DNA of 44,529 nucleotides from Candidatus Kaiserbacteria bacterium RIFCSPLOWO2_12_FULL_50_10 (lineage in GTDB: Bacteria > Patescibacteriota > Minisyncoccia > Phycocordibacterales > UBA918): contig MFMN01000002.1 in the NCBI GenBank assembly GCA_001783515.1, positions 1 through 44,529 of the forward strand, written 5' to 3'. This document shows, in pieces, positions 32,571 to 41,024 of this stretch (its first letter is position 1; every line of letters begins with the position of its first letter). Under the pieces are notes generated by a model. The model made no database searches. It worked only from the letters and a program-made list of their open reading frames with translations, and was not told the origin of the DNA. The translations under genes were made by a program, and so were the position numbers.

Positions 32571-33707
32571 ATGAAACCAAAAGGCGTTTTCACCCATGAC
32601 GACATCGCGGCGCTCGTGGCCGCGCAGCGGATTGTGCCGCTGCGCACCTTCGACACCGCGCACATCAACAACGCATCGCTCGACATCACTGTCACGGGCG
32701 AAATCTACGAAATCGACGCCGTGCTCAAACCGAGGCAGCAAAAGGAGCGTGTACGCGACCTCTTGCCGCTCATGAACGCGCGGGAGTATGACCTTTCGCT
32801 GCCCCTGTGGCGTGGCAAAAGCTACCTCGCAAAAGCGTCGATCAACGTCAATTTCCCGCCGGGCATCTACGGCTACGCGAATGCGAAGTCAACCTCCGGG
32901 CGACTCTTTCTGCAATCACGACTCCTCGTGGACTACGTCGCCGGCTTTGACACTGCCGACTTACGTCACCAAGGACTCACCGCCGAGGTGTGGCTCGTGC
33001 TTGAGCCGCTGTGCTTCAACATCATGCTAAGCGTACAGGAACGCTACTCGCAGCTGCGCATCTTTGATGCCGACACGCGGTTCACGAACATTGACCTTTT
33101 GTCATTGTGTCTCCATGAAAACATTTTGTATCGTCGGCCTGAAGGTGGCGGTCTGCCACAACCATATAGCCAAGGAGACCTCAATCTCTTCACGCACGAC
33201 GGTTCGGTTCTCATGACACTCTTTGCAAAAGGTACCGCACCAATTGGCTACGCCGTACGCGAGTTCAAAAAGCCTGGGCAGGTTGATGTCGCACGACGCG
33301 ATTGTTACCCCGGCGCATATTTTGAGCCGCTCTACGCAACACAGCTTATTGTCGGCAACGAACATTCGTGGGGCGTGTGGCTCGAGGCAAATCGGTATTA
33401 CCTACTTGCCACGAACGAACTGGTGAAGGTTTCTGAGTATCTCTCGCTCGTGCTCAAAGAACTCGACAGCAGGCACGGCGACACGACCGTGCACTTTGCA
33501 GGGTTTGCGGATCCTGGCTTCTTTGGGACCGTCACTCTTGAGGTGCGCTCGCCTCGGCCCGTCTTCCTCAGGCACAAGAGCCCTGTCGTGACCGGCATCT
33601 TCGAACGCATGCGCGGGGAAACGCCGCTCTACAACGGCAACTACCAAGGTCAGGTCGACGCGAAACTGCCCAAGCAATTTGCTCCTTTTAAACTTTCTGC
33701 ATCGTAA
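32571..33707 (+). CDS. dcd: 2'-deoxycytidine 5'-triphosphate deaminase (double-length type)
   Basis: A 378-aa protein of the long dCTP deaminase family, in which two dUTPase-fold halves are fused. It would convert dCTP to dUTP and so feed dTMP synthesis. The first half has the substrate loop NAKSTSGRLFLQSRLLVDYVAGFD, similar to the SSxxR...D motif of Dcd. The second half carries HFAGFADPGFFGTVTLEVRS, the characteristic GxxDPGFxGxxTLE motif with the catalytic Glu. The double form is typical of alphaproteobacteria, so transfer is possible. Confidence 0.85.
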   Translation: MKPKGVFTHDDIAALVAAQRIVPLRTFDTAHINNASLDITVTGEIYEIDAVLKPRQQKERVRDLLPLMNAREYDLSLPLWRGKSYLAKASINVNFPPGIYGYANAKSTSGRLFLQSRLLVDYVAGFDTADLRHQGLTAEVWLVLEPLCFNIMLSVQERYSQLRIFDADTRFTNIDLLSLCLHENILYRRPEGGGLPQPYSQGDLNLFTHDGSVLMTLFAKGTAPIGYAVREFKKPGQVDVARRDCYPGAYFEPLYATQLIVGNEHSWGVWLEANRYYLLATNELVKVSEYLSLVLKELDSRHGDTTVHFAGFADPGFFGTVTLEVRSPRPVFLRHKSPVVTGIFERMRGETPLYNGNYQGQVDAKLPKQFAPFKLSAS

Positions 33708-33722
33708 CATCGTGCATCTCTC

Positions 33723-33748
33723 ACCCGCCCTCTCGGCGGGTATTTTTT
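33723..33748 (+). terminator. Terminator after the dCTP deaminase gene
   Basis: CCCGCC pairs with GGCGGG around CTCT, followed by TATTTTTTT. Confidence 0.75.
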
Positions 33749-33772
33749 TGTGTACCCGCTCTCGAGATATGC

Positions 33773-33778
33773 TATACT
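33773..33778 (+). promoter_or_regulatory. -10 box TATACT of cysS
   Basis: TATACT, 6 nt, ATG at 33785. Confidence 0.65.
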
Positions 33779-33784
33779 CACCGC

Positions 33785-35212
33785 ATGTTATTCTTTAAAA
33801 AGAAAGAAGTAAAAACCGCGGAACCTGTCGTGATGCTTTTTGATAGCGCGACACGGGAGAAAAAGCTGTTTGCGCCGCTTAAAGAAAAAACGCTTTCGAT
33901 GTATTCCTGCGGCCCAACCGTCTATGACCATGCACACATTGGGAATCTGCGCGCGTATATTGTGCCTGACCTTCTCCGCCGCCTCTTTACTGACCTTGGC
34001 TACACCGTCAAAAACACCATCAACTTCACCGACTTCGGCCACCTCACGGACGACGCCGATGCCGGCGAAGACAAAATGATGAAAGCGCTGAAGCGCCACG
34101 AAAAACCGCTTACGCTCGAAGCAATGCGAGAGGTCGCGCAGATTTATATTGACTCATTCAAGAAAGACTACGAACGCTTTGGTAATATTGCGCCGAGCAA
34201 CTGGACACCCGCGTCGCAGTACGTGCATCAACAAATTCAGCTCGTACGCACGCTTCTCGAAAAGGGCTACGCCTACGAAACTCCCGACGGCGTGTATTTT
34301 GACGTCACCACCTTCCCTACCTACGGCAAGCTTGGCAACATTGATATTGAAAAGCTCAAGGAAGGCGCACGTGTTGAGGTGAATCCCTGGAAGCGCCATC
34401 CTGCTGATTTCGCACTCTGGAAAAAGGGCCTCCTCGGCTGGGAAAGCGCATGGGGCAAAGGCTTCCCCGGCTGGCACATTGAATGTACCGCGATGGCGTT
34501 CGACACGCTCGGCAAACAAATCGACATTCATACGGGCGGCGAAGACCTCATGTACACGCACCACAATGGCGAGATTGCGCAAGCAGAGGCAATCACGCAC
34601 AAGCAGTATGTTGGCACCTGGATGCACAATGCGCATATCTCGATTGAAGGGCAGAAAATTTCAAAGTCGCTTGGTAACAGTGTGACGATTGACGATGTCG
34701 AAAAGCGCGGCTTTACCGGACTCGACGTTCGCTATCTCTTCCTCACCTCGCACTATCGTTCACCGGCAAACTTCACCGGGGAGGCACTTGAAAGCGCAGC
34801 AAAAGCTCGTGCAAAGCTTGCGCGTTTTGTACACACACATCGTAATGACGACGCGGTTGTCGACGACGTATGGCTCGAGAAAATCCGCGCAGCGCTGCGC
34901 GATGACCTCGACTCACCAAAAGCAATTGCGCTTCTCTTCACCATGCTTGCGGAGAGTGACCGTAGCGACGCTGTGAAGGCGTCGACCCTCATTGCTACTG
35001 ATGCACTTCTTGGTATTGGTATTACTCGAAGCGAGGAGGACGAGGTAATGGCTCCACTTCCCCCAGAAATACAAACACTCGTAGACGAACGCGCAGCAGC
35101 ACGCGCCAAAAAAGACTGGGTAGCATCCGACAGGATTCGCGATGCGCTCCTCGCGCAAGGCTATATCGTTACCGACACTGCAAGCGGACAAAATATTGCT
35201 CGCAACATCTAA
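33785..35212 (+). CDS. cysS: Cysteinyl-tRNA synthetase
   Basis: A 475-aa class I synthetase that charges tRNA-Cys. It has the HIGH-type motif HAHIGNL near residue 50, the zinc ligands in MYSCGPTVYD, WHIECTAM and HHNGE, and the KMSKS equivalent KISKSLGN. The DALR domain and the short C-terminal helix (RAAARAKKDWVASDRIRDALLAQGY) are complete. The N-terminus is extended by about 20 basic residues compared with E. coli. It is transcribed from TATACT 6 nt upstream and has a strong terminator. Confidence 0.97.
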   Translation: MLFFKKKEVKTAEPVVMLFDSATREKKLFAPLKEKTLSMYSCGPTVYDHAHIGNLRAYIVPDLLRRLFTDLGYTVKNTINFTDFGHLTDDADAGEDKMMKALKRHEKPLTLEAMREVAQIYIDSFKKDYERFGNIAPSNWTPASQYVHQQIQLVRTLLEKGYAYETPDGVYFDVTTFPTYGKLGNIDIEKLKEGARVEVNPWKRHPADFALWKKGLLGWESAWGKGFPGWHIECTAMAFDTLGKQIDIHTGGEDLMYTHHNGEIAQAEAITHKQYVGTWMHNAHISIEGQKISKSLGNSVTIDDVEKRGFTGLDVRYLFLTSHYRSPANFTGEALESAAKARAKLARFVHTHRNDDAVVDDVWLEKIRAALRDDLDSPKAIALLFTMLAESDRSDAVKASTLIATDALLGIGITRSEEDEVMAPLPPEIQTLVDERAAARAKKDWVASDRIRDALLAQGYIVTDTASGQNIARNI

Positions 35213-35218
35213 TATGCA

Positions 35219-35246
35219 CAACAACACAATTCTGTGTTGTTTTTTG
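35219..35246 (+). terminator. cysS terminator
   Basis: AACAACACA pairs with TGTGTTGTT around ATTC, followed by TTTTTG. Confidence 0.8.
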
Positions 35247-35540
35247 TTCTCTATCGGCAGACCATATACCTTGAAGGAACATAACTTTATGCGCTCCTCA
35301 CTTCGTACTTAAGTTTCCATGAAGCACCTACCTGTATACAAAGAGCGGACCGTTCGTTCGATCTTTCACATCACTAACCTAGGAGTATCTCTCATGAATA
35401 CCATTTGACTACCATACCTGCGCAAAGGCGAATTACTTGCTTTGCCAAACTACCACACATCAATAGTCGCGATACAAACTCCTTTTGCACAAGGGGTTTT
35501 TCTGTATTTTTTTCATCCAAGCGCATCACGCGCACGTAAG
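35247..35540 (+). other. Non-coding leader-like region with micro-ORF and hairpin
   Basis: There is no long ORF. It contains a TATACA box (35334-35339), a Shine-Dalgarno TAGGAG (35380-35385) before a four-codon ORF (35394-35408), and a hairpin ACTCCTT/AAGGGGT with a T-run (about 35479-35505) ahead of the acyltransferase-like gene. Confidence 0.45.
35394..35408 (+). CDS. Possible four-codon leader peptide (MNTI)
   Basis: ATG AAT ACC ATT TGA is preceded by TAGGAG at an 8-nt spacing, one of the better ribosome binding sites in the window. It is followed about 70 nt later by a terminator-like hairpin and then the 35.5 kb gene. It could be an attenuator leader, a degraded gene start, or chance. 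Confidence 0.3.
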   Translation: MNTI

Positions 35541-35549
35541 GAGCACTCC

Positions 35550-36110
35550 ATGGACCACATTACCATCGCCGAGCCCTCTTCCCCTCACTATGAGGAGGCA
35601 CTCACCTTTGCGCTGCGGCACTACCTCGAGCGACACAACTGCTCACTCGAGGTGCGCCCCGATTTTCTTGCCATCGCCTACGCGGGGAACAGCATCATCG
35701 GCACCCTCGGGCTCATTACCACGAGCACGGAGCCATACTTTTTTGAGCAGAGCGAACCGAAGGGCGCTGCGGAAACCCTTTTGTGCGGCGAGCCGAGAAA
35801 CACCCTCGGTGAACTCACTCGCTTCACCTTGCGCGAAGGCACGTCGCCACGGGAAGCGCTCGAGCAAGGAAAACAACTCACGGCATGCCTCTGCGCCTAT
35901 GTGTACGCGCGCGGCATACGGCATATTGGGTTTGTCGGCAAGCGTTCGTTTTGCAGCATTCTTGAACGGCTCGCAATCCCCTATGCCATTCTTGGCACGC
36001 CAACACTCGAAGACATTCCCCGAGAACTCCTGGGCACGTATCCGGCACAGCACAACCTCTATGCAATAGGGTTTTCGCTTGACCGCGCACCAAGCACCCT
36101 GCATGCGTAA
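35550..36110 (+). CDS. Acyltransferase-like protein (thermostable-hemolysin/GNAT-like)
   Basis: A 186-aa cytoplasmic protein with no signal peptide. The central ELTRFTLREG...ALEQGKQLTACLCAYVYARGIRHIGFVGKRSF pattern resembles thermostable hemolysin-family proteins, which share the GNAT/AHL-synthase fold: a beta-strand with E(V/L)xR(F/L), a helix, then a strand that ends before a short binding helix. The match is by eye only and an ordinary GNAT is also possible. AAGGAG lies 6 nt before the ATG, which decides the start. The terminator hairpin of this gene abuts the next gene. Confidence 0.5.
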   Translation: MDHITIAEPSSPHYEEALTFALRHYLERHNCSLEVRPDFLAIAYAGNSIIGTLGLITTSTEPYFFEQSEPKGAAETLLCGEPRNTLGELTRFTLREGTSPREALEQGKQLTACLCAYVYARGIRHIGFVGKRSFCSILERLAIPYAILGTPTLEDIPRELLGTYPAQHNLYAIGFSLDRAPSTLHA

Positions 36111-36146
36111 CCGGTTGCGTTGTTGCACAGAGTATGCAACACTTAC

Positions 36147-36171
36147 GCAGACCACATTGGTCTGCTTTTTT
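36147..36171 (+). terminator. Terminator abutting the histidine kinase start
   Basis: GCAGACC pairs with GGTCTGC, followed by six T, and the histidine kinase ATG begins at 36172. So the U-tract directly precedes a start codon. Confidence 0.75.
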
Positions 36172-38085
36172 ATGCGCGACATCATCCTCACCTGTATCAG
36201 CATTGCAACAATCGTTGACCTTGTGCTCTTAGCAGTGCTTATTCGCGACCGTACCGCGGTGCTCCGCGCCGTCTTTACGCACCTTATTGCAGGCACCCTG
36301 CTTTGGAACATCAGCATTTTTTGGCTTGTACTTGTCCGCGACACCACCTATGTACCGCTCGTCTATTTTGCGGCGCTCTACTTTATTATGTCGCGATATA
36401 TTTTTATTGCGAACTTCACTAGCGATGTACCTGCTCGTGAAGAGCGTATTCTTGTCGTCATAACCTGTCTCTTTGGCATTCTCGCGTTTGTTCCTGGCGC
36501 CCTCTTTAGTGACCCCGTCATTACCGCTGATGGGTACGTACTCAAAAAAAATGGGTGGTTCACGCTTCCCTTTGCGCTCTTCACGCTGTACATGACACTA
36601 CGTCCCTTACAACAACTCACGCGCTATTGTCTCCATCATCGTACACAGCAAGTCATCGTCCTCACCTTCGGCATGTCACTGTATGCGATCGTGACTATAT
36701 CATCAAATCTTATTCTCCCCGTCTTTTTTGATGTGACTTTTTTTAATACCATTGGCCCTGCGTTTTCGACGGTGTTCACCCTCATTGTGCTCTATGCCAT
36801 GAGTCGGTATCAATTTCTCCACATCAAACTCCTTATCCAACGTGGCATTATTTTTGCCGCACTGTACGGGTTTGCACTCACGCTCTACAGCATCATTGCA
36901 AGCACGTTGGTCTTTGTGACGCGCAATACCTTCCACTCAAGCGAGCTTGTTGTTGCCCTTACTATTCTCGTTGCCGCACTCTTCGTGCCGTCACTCGAAC
37001 TCCTCCTTCGCCGCATCACCGACCGCTTTTTGCTCCAGCAAACCTATTCATACGACACCGCCTCACGCACGCTTGCTACGCTTTTTGCACAAAATGTCAC
37101 GACACGCACCATTCTAGGGGCGACCCTTGCCTACATGAAAGCAACGCTTCGCGTGGTGAGCATGCGATACCATAAAGGCGCGATACTCCCGGATGACGTC
37201 CTCGTAAAAAACAGCGTATTCCCCGTGCATGCATCAACGGGCATTATCGGATATATTCTCGTGGGGCAGAAGAAATCACACGACCCGCTCACGCACACCG
37301 ACCGTGAGATTCTTGAGTTCTACGTCATTATTTTAGGCATTGCACTTGAAAAAGCACGCCTCTTTGAACATCTCGGTGATGAGGTCACTGCCCGCACCAA
37401 CGAGATTGCGCGTATTCATGAAGAAGCCCGTGCAAACCTCGCCATGCTTGCGCATGACCTCAAAACACCTCTCACGGTACTCCTTGGCACCCACGAGCTT
37501 ATCAGCTCCTCTCCTGAAATATCTCGCGAACGATTTGATGCGCTTGCACTCCCGCTTCGGAATATCACCCGCACCATCAATGAAATCGTACGCTTTGAGT
37601 CGCATACGCCAGTACCAAAAACCGAACTGAACCTCTCCCGACTTGTGGAAGGCGCTGCGGAACACATGAGTGTCCTTTGTGACATGGAGGACATTACCTT
37701 CACCAGCTCTGTTGCACAAGGCGTTTTCCTTCGTGGTGAGGAACGTAGCCTCGAACTCATGATAAGCAACGTGCTCTCGAACGCAATTCGCTACCGCTCT
37801 GCAGAGACTCCTACGATTTCACTCACCCTTACGGAAGAGTCTCGCGGTGCCACGCTCGTCATTGCCGACAACGGCATCGGTATTCCTGCAGATGCACTCC
37901 CCAAACTCTTTGTCAGCGGATACCGCGCACGAAACGCCCTCAGTCGCGACGGCTCAGGAACCGGTCTTGCAACCGCACAAAAAATCGCGAGACACCATGA
38001 AGCTGCGATTTCCGTCGAGAGTACGGAAGGTGTCGGCACAACCGTTACGATACGATTCCAAACATCCGCGCAGCGTTTGCCGTAA
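36172..38085 (+). CDS. Membrane sensor histidine kinase (orphan)
   Basis: A 637-aa sensor kinase. The N-terminal half has about eight hydrophobic helices (residues 1-290), then a GAF-like linker (VFPVHASTGIIGYILVG), then a HisKA domain with the phosphoacceptor LAHDLKTP (His about 428) and a HATPase domain with the N box SNVLSNAIRY, G1 DNGIGIP and G2 GSGTGLATAQ. No response regulator is adjacent. The start at 36172 was chosen because it begins the first transmembrane helix. Upstream frame extensions cross the terminator. The 3' end overlaps tatD by 41 bp. Confidence 0.9.
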   Translation: MRDIILTCISIATIVDLVLLAVLIRDRTAVLRAVFTHLIAGTLLWNISIFWLVLVRDTTYVPLVYFAALYFIMSRYIFIANFTSDVPAREERILVVITCLFGILAFVPGALFSDPVITADGYVLKKNGWFTLPFALFTLYMTLRPLQQLTRYCLHHRTQQVIVLTFGMSLYAIVTISSNLILPVFFDVTFFNTIGPAFSTVFTLIVLYAMSRYQFLHIKLLIQRGIIFAALYGFALTLYSIIASTLVFVTRNTFHSSELVVALTILVAALFVPSLELLLRRITDRFLLQQTYSYDTASRTLATLFAQNVTTRTILGATLAYMKATLRVVSMRYHKGAILPDDVLVKNSVFPVHASTGIIGYILVGQKKSHDPLTHTDREILEFYVIILGIALEKARLFEHLGDEVTARTNEIARIHEEARANLAMLAHDLKTPLTVLLGTHELISSSPEISRERFDALALPLRNITRTINEIVRFESHTPVPKTELNLSRLVEGAAEHMSVLCDMEDITFTSSVAQGVFLRGEERSLELMISNVLSNAIRYRSAETPTISLTLTEESRGATLVIADNGIGIPADALPKLFVSGYRARNALSRDGSGTGLATAQKIARHHEAAISVESTEGVGTTVTIRFQTSAQRLP

Positions 38086-38875
38086 GCTGCGAGCGTACCA
38101 CCTCTTCGTCGAGGCCTTTGAGCTCAGCGATTTTTTTGTAGACCTCGCGCACGTGCGCTGGCTCATTGCGAGTGCCGCGATAAGGCGCAGGCGCTACAAA
38201 CGGCGCGTCTGTCTCGGCATGGAGCATGTCGAGCGGCGCGTATTTCACCACCTCGTCGTAGTCTTTGGTAAAGGTAATCACACCCGTAAAAGAAATAGTG
38301 TAGCCGATATCGAAAAAGGCTTTCGCATGGTCGACGGTTCCTGCAAAGAAGTGGACGTTACCGAGCACCTCCGCCTCAGTTTTGAGCACATCGAGTGTGT
38401 CCTGATACGCATCGCGCTGCCCCCGCTTGTGGCGTACGTGAAGCATGAGCGGCTTCCCTACCTCATGTGCTAGGTGAATCTGCTGCGTAAAAATATCCTG
38501 TTCATACTGGACGGTTTCTGCTGCATCACCATAGTGAAAATAATCAAACCCAATTTCACCAATTGCTACAACCTTTGGGTGCTCGGCTAGTTTTTTGAAG
38601 TACTCATAATTCCACCCACCGCCATCGGAATCGGAATCGGAAACACCGCCATCAGGATCCGTCGCAACAACATCACACGGATGCACCCCAACCGTCGCAT
38701 AACAGTGCTCATACCGCTCCGCTAGGGCAACCGCCCGCTCAGAAGTAGTCTTGCAAGTCCCCACATTGACAGCCGTCACGCCAGCCTCCTGCATGCGCAC
38801 CGTGACCGCATCGCGGTCATCATTGAATACGGAGAGGTTCAGATGGGTATGCACGTCAATGTATGTTGTTTTCAT
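38045..38875 (-). CDS. tatD: TatD-family metal-dependent hydrolase
   Basis: A 276-aa TIM-barrel hydrolase of the TatD/YcfH family, DNases and possible RNA-quality enzymes. Metal-site motifs are visible: IDVHTHLN at the N-terminus, GVHPCD, IGEIGFDYFHYGD, MLHVRHKRG, and HAETDAPFVAP. An acidic Asp/Ser/Gly insertion (DGGVSDSDSDGGG) follows GVHPCDVV and is encoded by tandem GGAATC hexamers. It is convergent with the histidine kinase, with overlapping 3' ends. Confidence 0.93.
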   Translation of the reverse strand: MKTTYIDVHTHLNLSVFNDDRDAVTVRMQEAGVTAVNVGTCKTTSERAVALAERYEHCYATVGVHPCDVVATDPDGGVSDSDSDGGGWNYEYFKKLAEHPKVVAIGEIGFDYFHYGDAAETVQYEQDIFTQQIHLAHEVGKPLMLHVRHKRGQRDAYQDTLDVLKTEAEVLGNVHFFAGTVDHAKAFFDIGYTISFTGVITFTKDYDEVVKYAPLDMLHAETDAPFVAPAPYRGTRNEPAHVREVYKKIAELKGLDEEVVRSQLTANAARMFGIVS

Positions 38876-38896
38876 ATCTTTGTATTCTTCTAAGAC

Positions 38897-39066
38897 TTGT
38901 CATCCTCGGAATGTTGAAAGTAAACGAAGCAGAGCGGAGTATTACTTTCACATATCCGGGGATCCATGGATTGCAAACAATACTTCAAAGCCATGGATCC
39001 CCGGGTCTTTGGAAACAATATTCGGAAAGACTTCCTCATTTGTTTCCTAAAGCCCGAGGATGACAA
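38897..39066. repeat. 170-bp nested inverted-repeat element
   Basis: Outer inverted repeats TTGTCATCCTCGG / CCGAGGATGACAA enclose an inner perfect 14-bp repeat CCGGGGATCCATGG (38956-38969) / CCATGGATCCCCGG (38991-39004). The GTCATCC and GGATCC motifs link it loosely to the 132-bp elements. It lies between tatD and the thrS T-box. Confidence 0.75.
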
Positions 39067-39089
39067 TTTATTATGTTGTTCTTTTACAG

Positions 39090-39226
39090 TTGCGATTGTA
39101 GCACGCCTGTGTTATTTTGTAACCAAGTGCGCAGGAGTTTCTTCTGCGAAGCTCGGTGGAACCGCGGGTTGCCGAACTCGTCCGAGTGTTGTGATGCTTT
39201 TTGAGCGTCACGACACTCGGTTTTTT
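39090..39226 (+). promoter_or_regulatory. T-box riboswitch of thrS
   Basis: The diagnostic T-box sequence GGTGGAACCGCGGG is at 39155-39168. CTCGG before it can pair with CCGAG at the start of the terminator, which forms the antiterminator. The bulge UGGA would pair with a UCCA acceptor end. A small stem (CGCAG/CTGCG) precedes it, and a short hairpin GCAC...GTGC upstream holds ACC, a threonine codon, on its 3' side as a possible specifier. The terminator follows at 39182. The specifier arm is much shorter than in classical T-boxes. Confidence 0.8.
39182..39226 (+). terminator. T-box terminator of thrS
   Basis: CCGAGTGTTGTGA pairs with TCACGACACTCGG (one G-U pair), followed by TTTTTT. It is mutually exclusive with the T-box antiterminator, which uses CCGAG. 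Confidence 0.85.
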
Positions 39227-39245
39227 ATTTCTTAATTGCATTCGT

Positions 39246-40982
39246 ATGAATCTTGAACATTCTCGACACACGCTCGCGCATCTTTTAGCGGCAGCAGTCC
39301 TTAAAAAGTATCCCAAGGCAAAACTCACGCTCGGCCCCGCAATAGAAAACGGTTTCTACTACGACATCGATTTTTCTGCGGGTGAAAAGGCACCGTCAGA
39401 TGCAAACCTTCCCGGCATTGAAGCCATGATGCGTAACCTGTTGCCGCAATGGAAAGAGTTTACCCACCAAGAAGTCTCGCTTGAGGAGGCACGAGAAATC
39501 TTCGCTGGCAATGAGTACAAACTCGAGCTCATCGAAGAAATCGCCGCACGCGGCGAGAAGATTACCCTCTACACCGCAGGCGGATTTACCGACCTCTGCC
39601 GCGGTGGCCACTGTGAGCATCCTTCTGAAGAAATTCCTGCGGACAGCTTCAAGCTCGAAAAAGTCGCTGGCGCCTACTGGCGCGGCAAAGAAGACAACGC
39701 CATGCTCACACGTATTTACGGTCTTGCGTTTCCTACCAAGGAAGCGCTCGATGCGCACCTCACCATGCTCGAGGAAGCAAAGAAACGCGACCATCGCAAG
39801 CTCGGCAAGGAACTTGGACTCTTCACCATTTCGAACCTCGTCGGCGCAGGGCTCCCACTCCTCAAACCAAACGGTATGATTATCCGCAAAGAAATTGAAG
39901 ACTACCTCTGGAACTTGCACAAAGCACGCGGCTATCACCGTGTGTGGACACCACATATCACGAACATCTCGCTCTATGAGACCTCAGGCCACGCCTCAAA
40001 GTTCGGCGACGAACTCTTCAGAGTAAAAGGTGGCGACGAAGACTTCGCACTCAAACCAATGAACTGCCCGCACCACATGCAGATTTTCGCGGACAACCAG
40101 TTCTCCTACCGCGACATGCCGGTGCGCTACTTCGAGCCAGCAACCGTGTACCGCTACGAAAAGTCAGGACAGCTTTCTGGCCTCACCCGTGTGCGCGCTA
40201 TCACCCAAGATGACGGTCACCTCTTCTGTCGCGTCGGGCAGATTACGGGTGAAGTATCGACCATCGTCGGCATCATCCGCGAATTCTACAGCACCATGGG
40301 GCTTCTTGATGGCTACTGGGTGCGCCTCTCTGTTCGTGGCGACGACGGCCAGTACATCGGCGAAGACGCTGTCTGGGAAAAAGCAGAAGCGGCACTCGAA
40401 ACAGCAGCCAAAGAAAACAACCTCAACTACAAGCGTGTCGAAGGTGAAGCAGCATTCTATGGCCCGAAGCTCGACTTCATGTTCAAAGACGCCATTGGCC
40501 GCGAATGGCAACTTGCAACCATTCAGTGTGACTTCAATCTCCCTGAACGTTTCGACCTCTCCTACACCAATGAAAAAGGTGAGAAAGAGCGCCCAGTCGT
40601 TATCCATCGCGCTATCTCAGGCTCACTCGAGCGCTTCATGGGCGTGATGATTGAGCACTTCGCCGGAGCCTTTCCGACATGGCTCTCACCCGAACAAGTG
40701 CGTATTGTTCCCGTTGCTGACCCGCACAAGGACTACGCATATGAAGTGCAGAGCGCCCTCAAGGCAGCCGAAATTAGAGCGACCGTGGACGACGCAAACG
40801 AATCCCTCGGCAAGAAAATCCGCAGCGCAAAAATGGCAAAACTTCCGTATGTTATCGTCATCGGCGACAAGGAAGTCGAGGCGAAAAATGTTACCCTCGA
40901 AGCGCGTACTGGCGAGAAGTTCGTTCTCTCACAAGACGAGCTCATTGAGCGCCTCACGACAGAAATCACAACCAGGAGTTAG
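39246..40982 (+). CDS. thrS: Threonyl-tRNA synthetase lacking the TGS domain
   Basis: A 578-aa class II synthetase. It starts directly in the editing domain (MNLEHSRHTLAHLLAAAVLKKYP, GPAIENGFYYDID), with the second editing motif LCRGGHCEHPS. The catalytic core has the Zn Cys in PMNCPHHM, motif 2 ETRVRAITQDDGH-like TRVRAITQDDGH, and motif 3-like HRAISGSLERFMGV. A normal anticodon-binding domain ends it. The N-terminal TGS domain (about 60 aa in E. coli) is absent. The start is the first ATG after the T-box terminator, so no upstream coding is possible. Confidence 0.95.
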   Translation: MNLEHSRHTLAHLLAAAVLKKYPKAKLTLGPAIENGFYYDIDFSAGEKAPSDANLPGIEAMMRNLLPQWKEFTHQEVSLEEAREIFAGNEYKLELIEEIAARGEKITLYTAGGFTDLCRGGHCEHPSEEIPADSFKLEKVAGAYWRGKEDNAMLTRIYGLAFPTKEALDAHLTMLEEAKKRDHRKLGKELGLFTISNLVGAGLPLLKPNGMIIRKEIEDYLWNLHKARGYHRVWTPHITNISLYETSGHASKFGDELFRVKGGDEDFALKPMNCPHHMQIFADNQFSYRDMPVRYFEPATVYRYEKSGQLSGLTRVRAITQDDGHLFCRVGQITGEVSTIVGIIREFYSTMGLLDGYWVRLSVRGDDGQYIGEDAVWEKAEAALETAAKENNLNYKRVEGEAAFYGPKLDFMFKDAIGREWQLATIQCDFNLPERFDLSYTNEKGEKERPVVIHRAISGSLERFMGVMIEHFAGAFPTWLSPEQVRIVPVADPHKDYAYEVQSALKAAEIRATVDDANESLGKKIRSAKMAKLPYVIVIGDKEVEAKNVTLEARTGEKFVLSQDELIERLTTEITTRS

Positions 40983-40983
40983 T

Positions 40984-41016
40984 CAAAAAAATCACCGCAG
41001 TCCTGCGGTGATTTTT
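40984..41016. terminator. Shared terminator of thrS and greA
   Basis: AAAAATCACCGCAG pairs with CTGCGGTGATTTTT around two bases. T-runs on both strands serve the convergent genes. Confidence 0.85.
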
Positions 41017-41024
41017 GTAACTCG

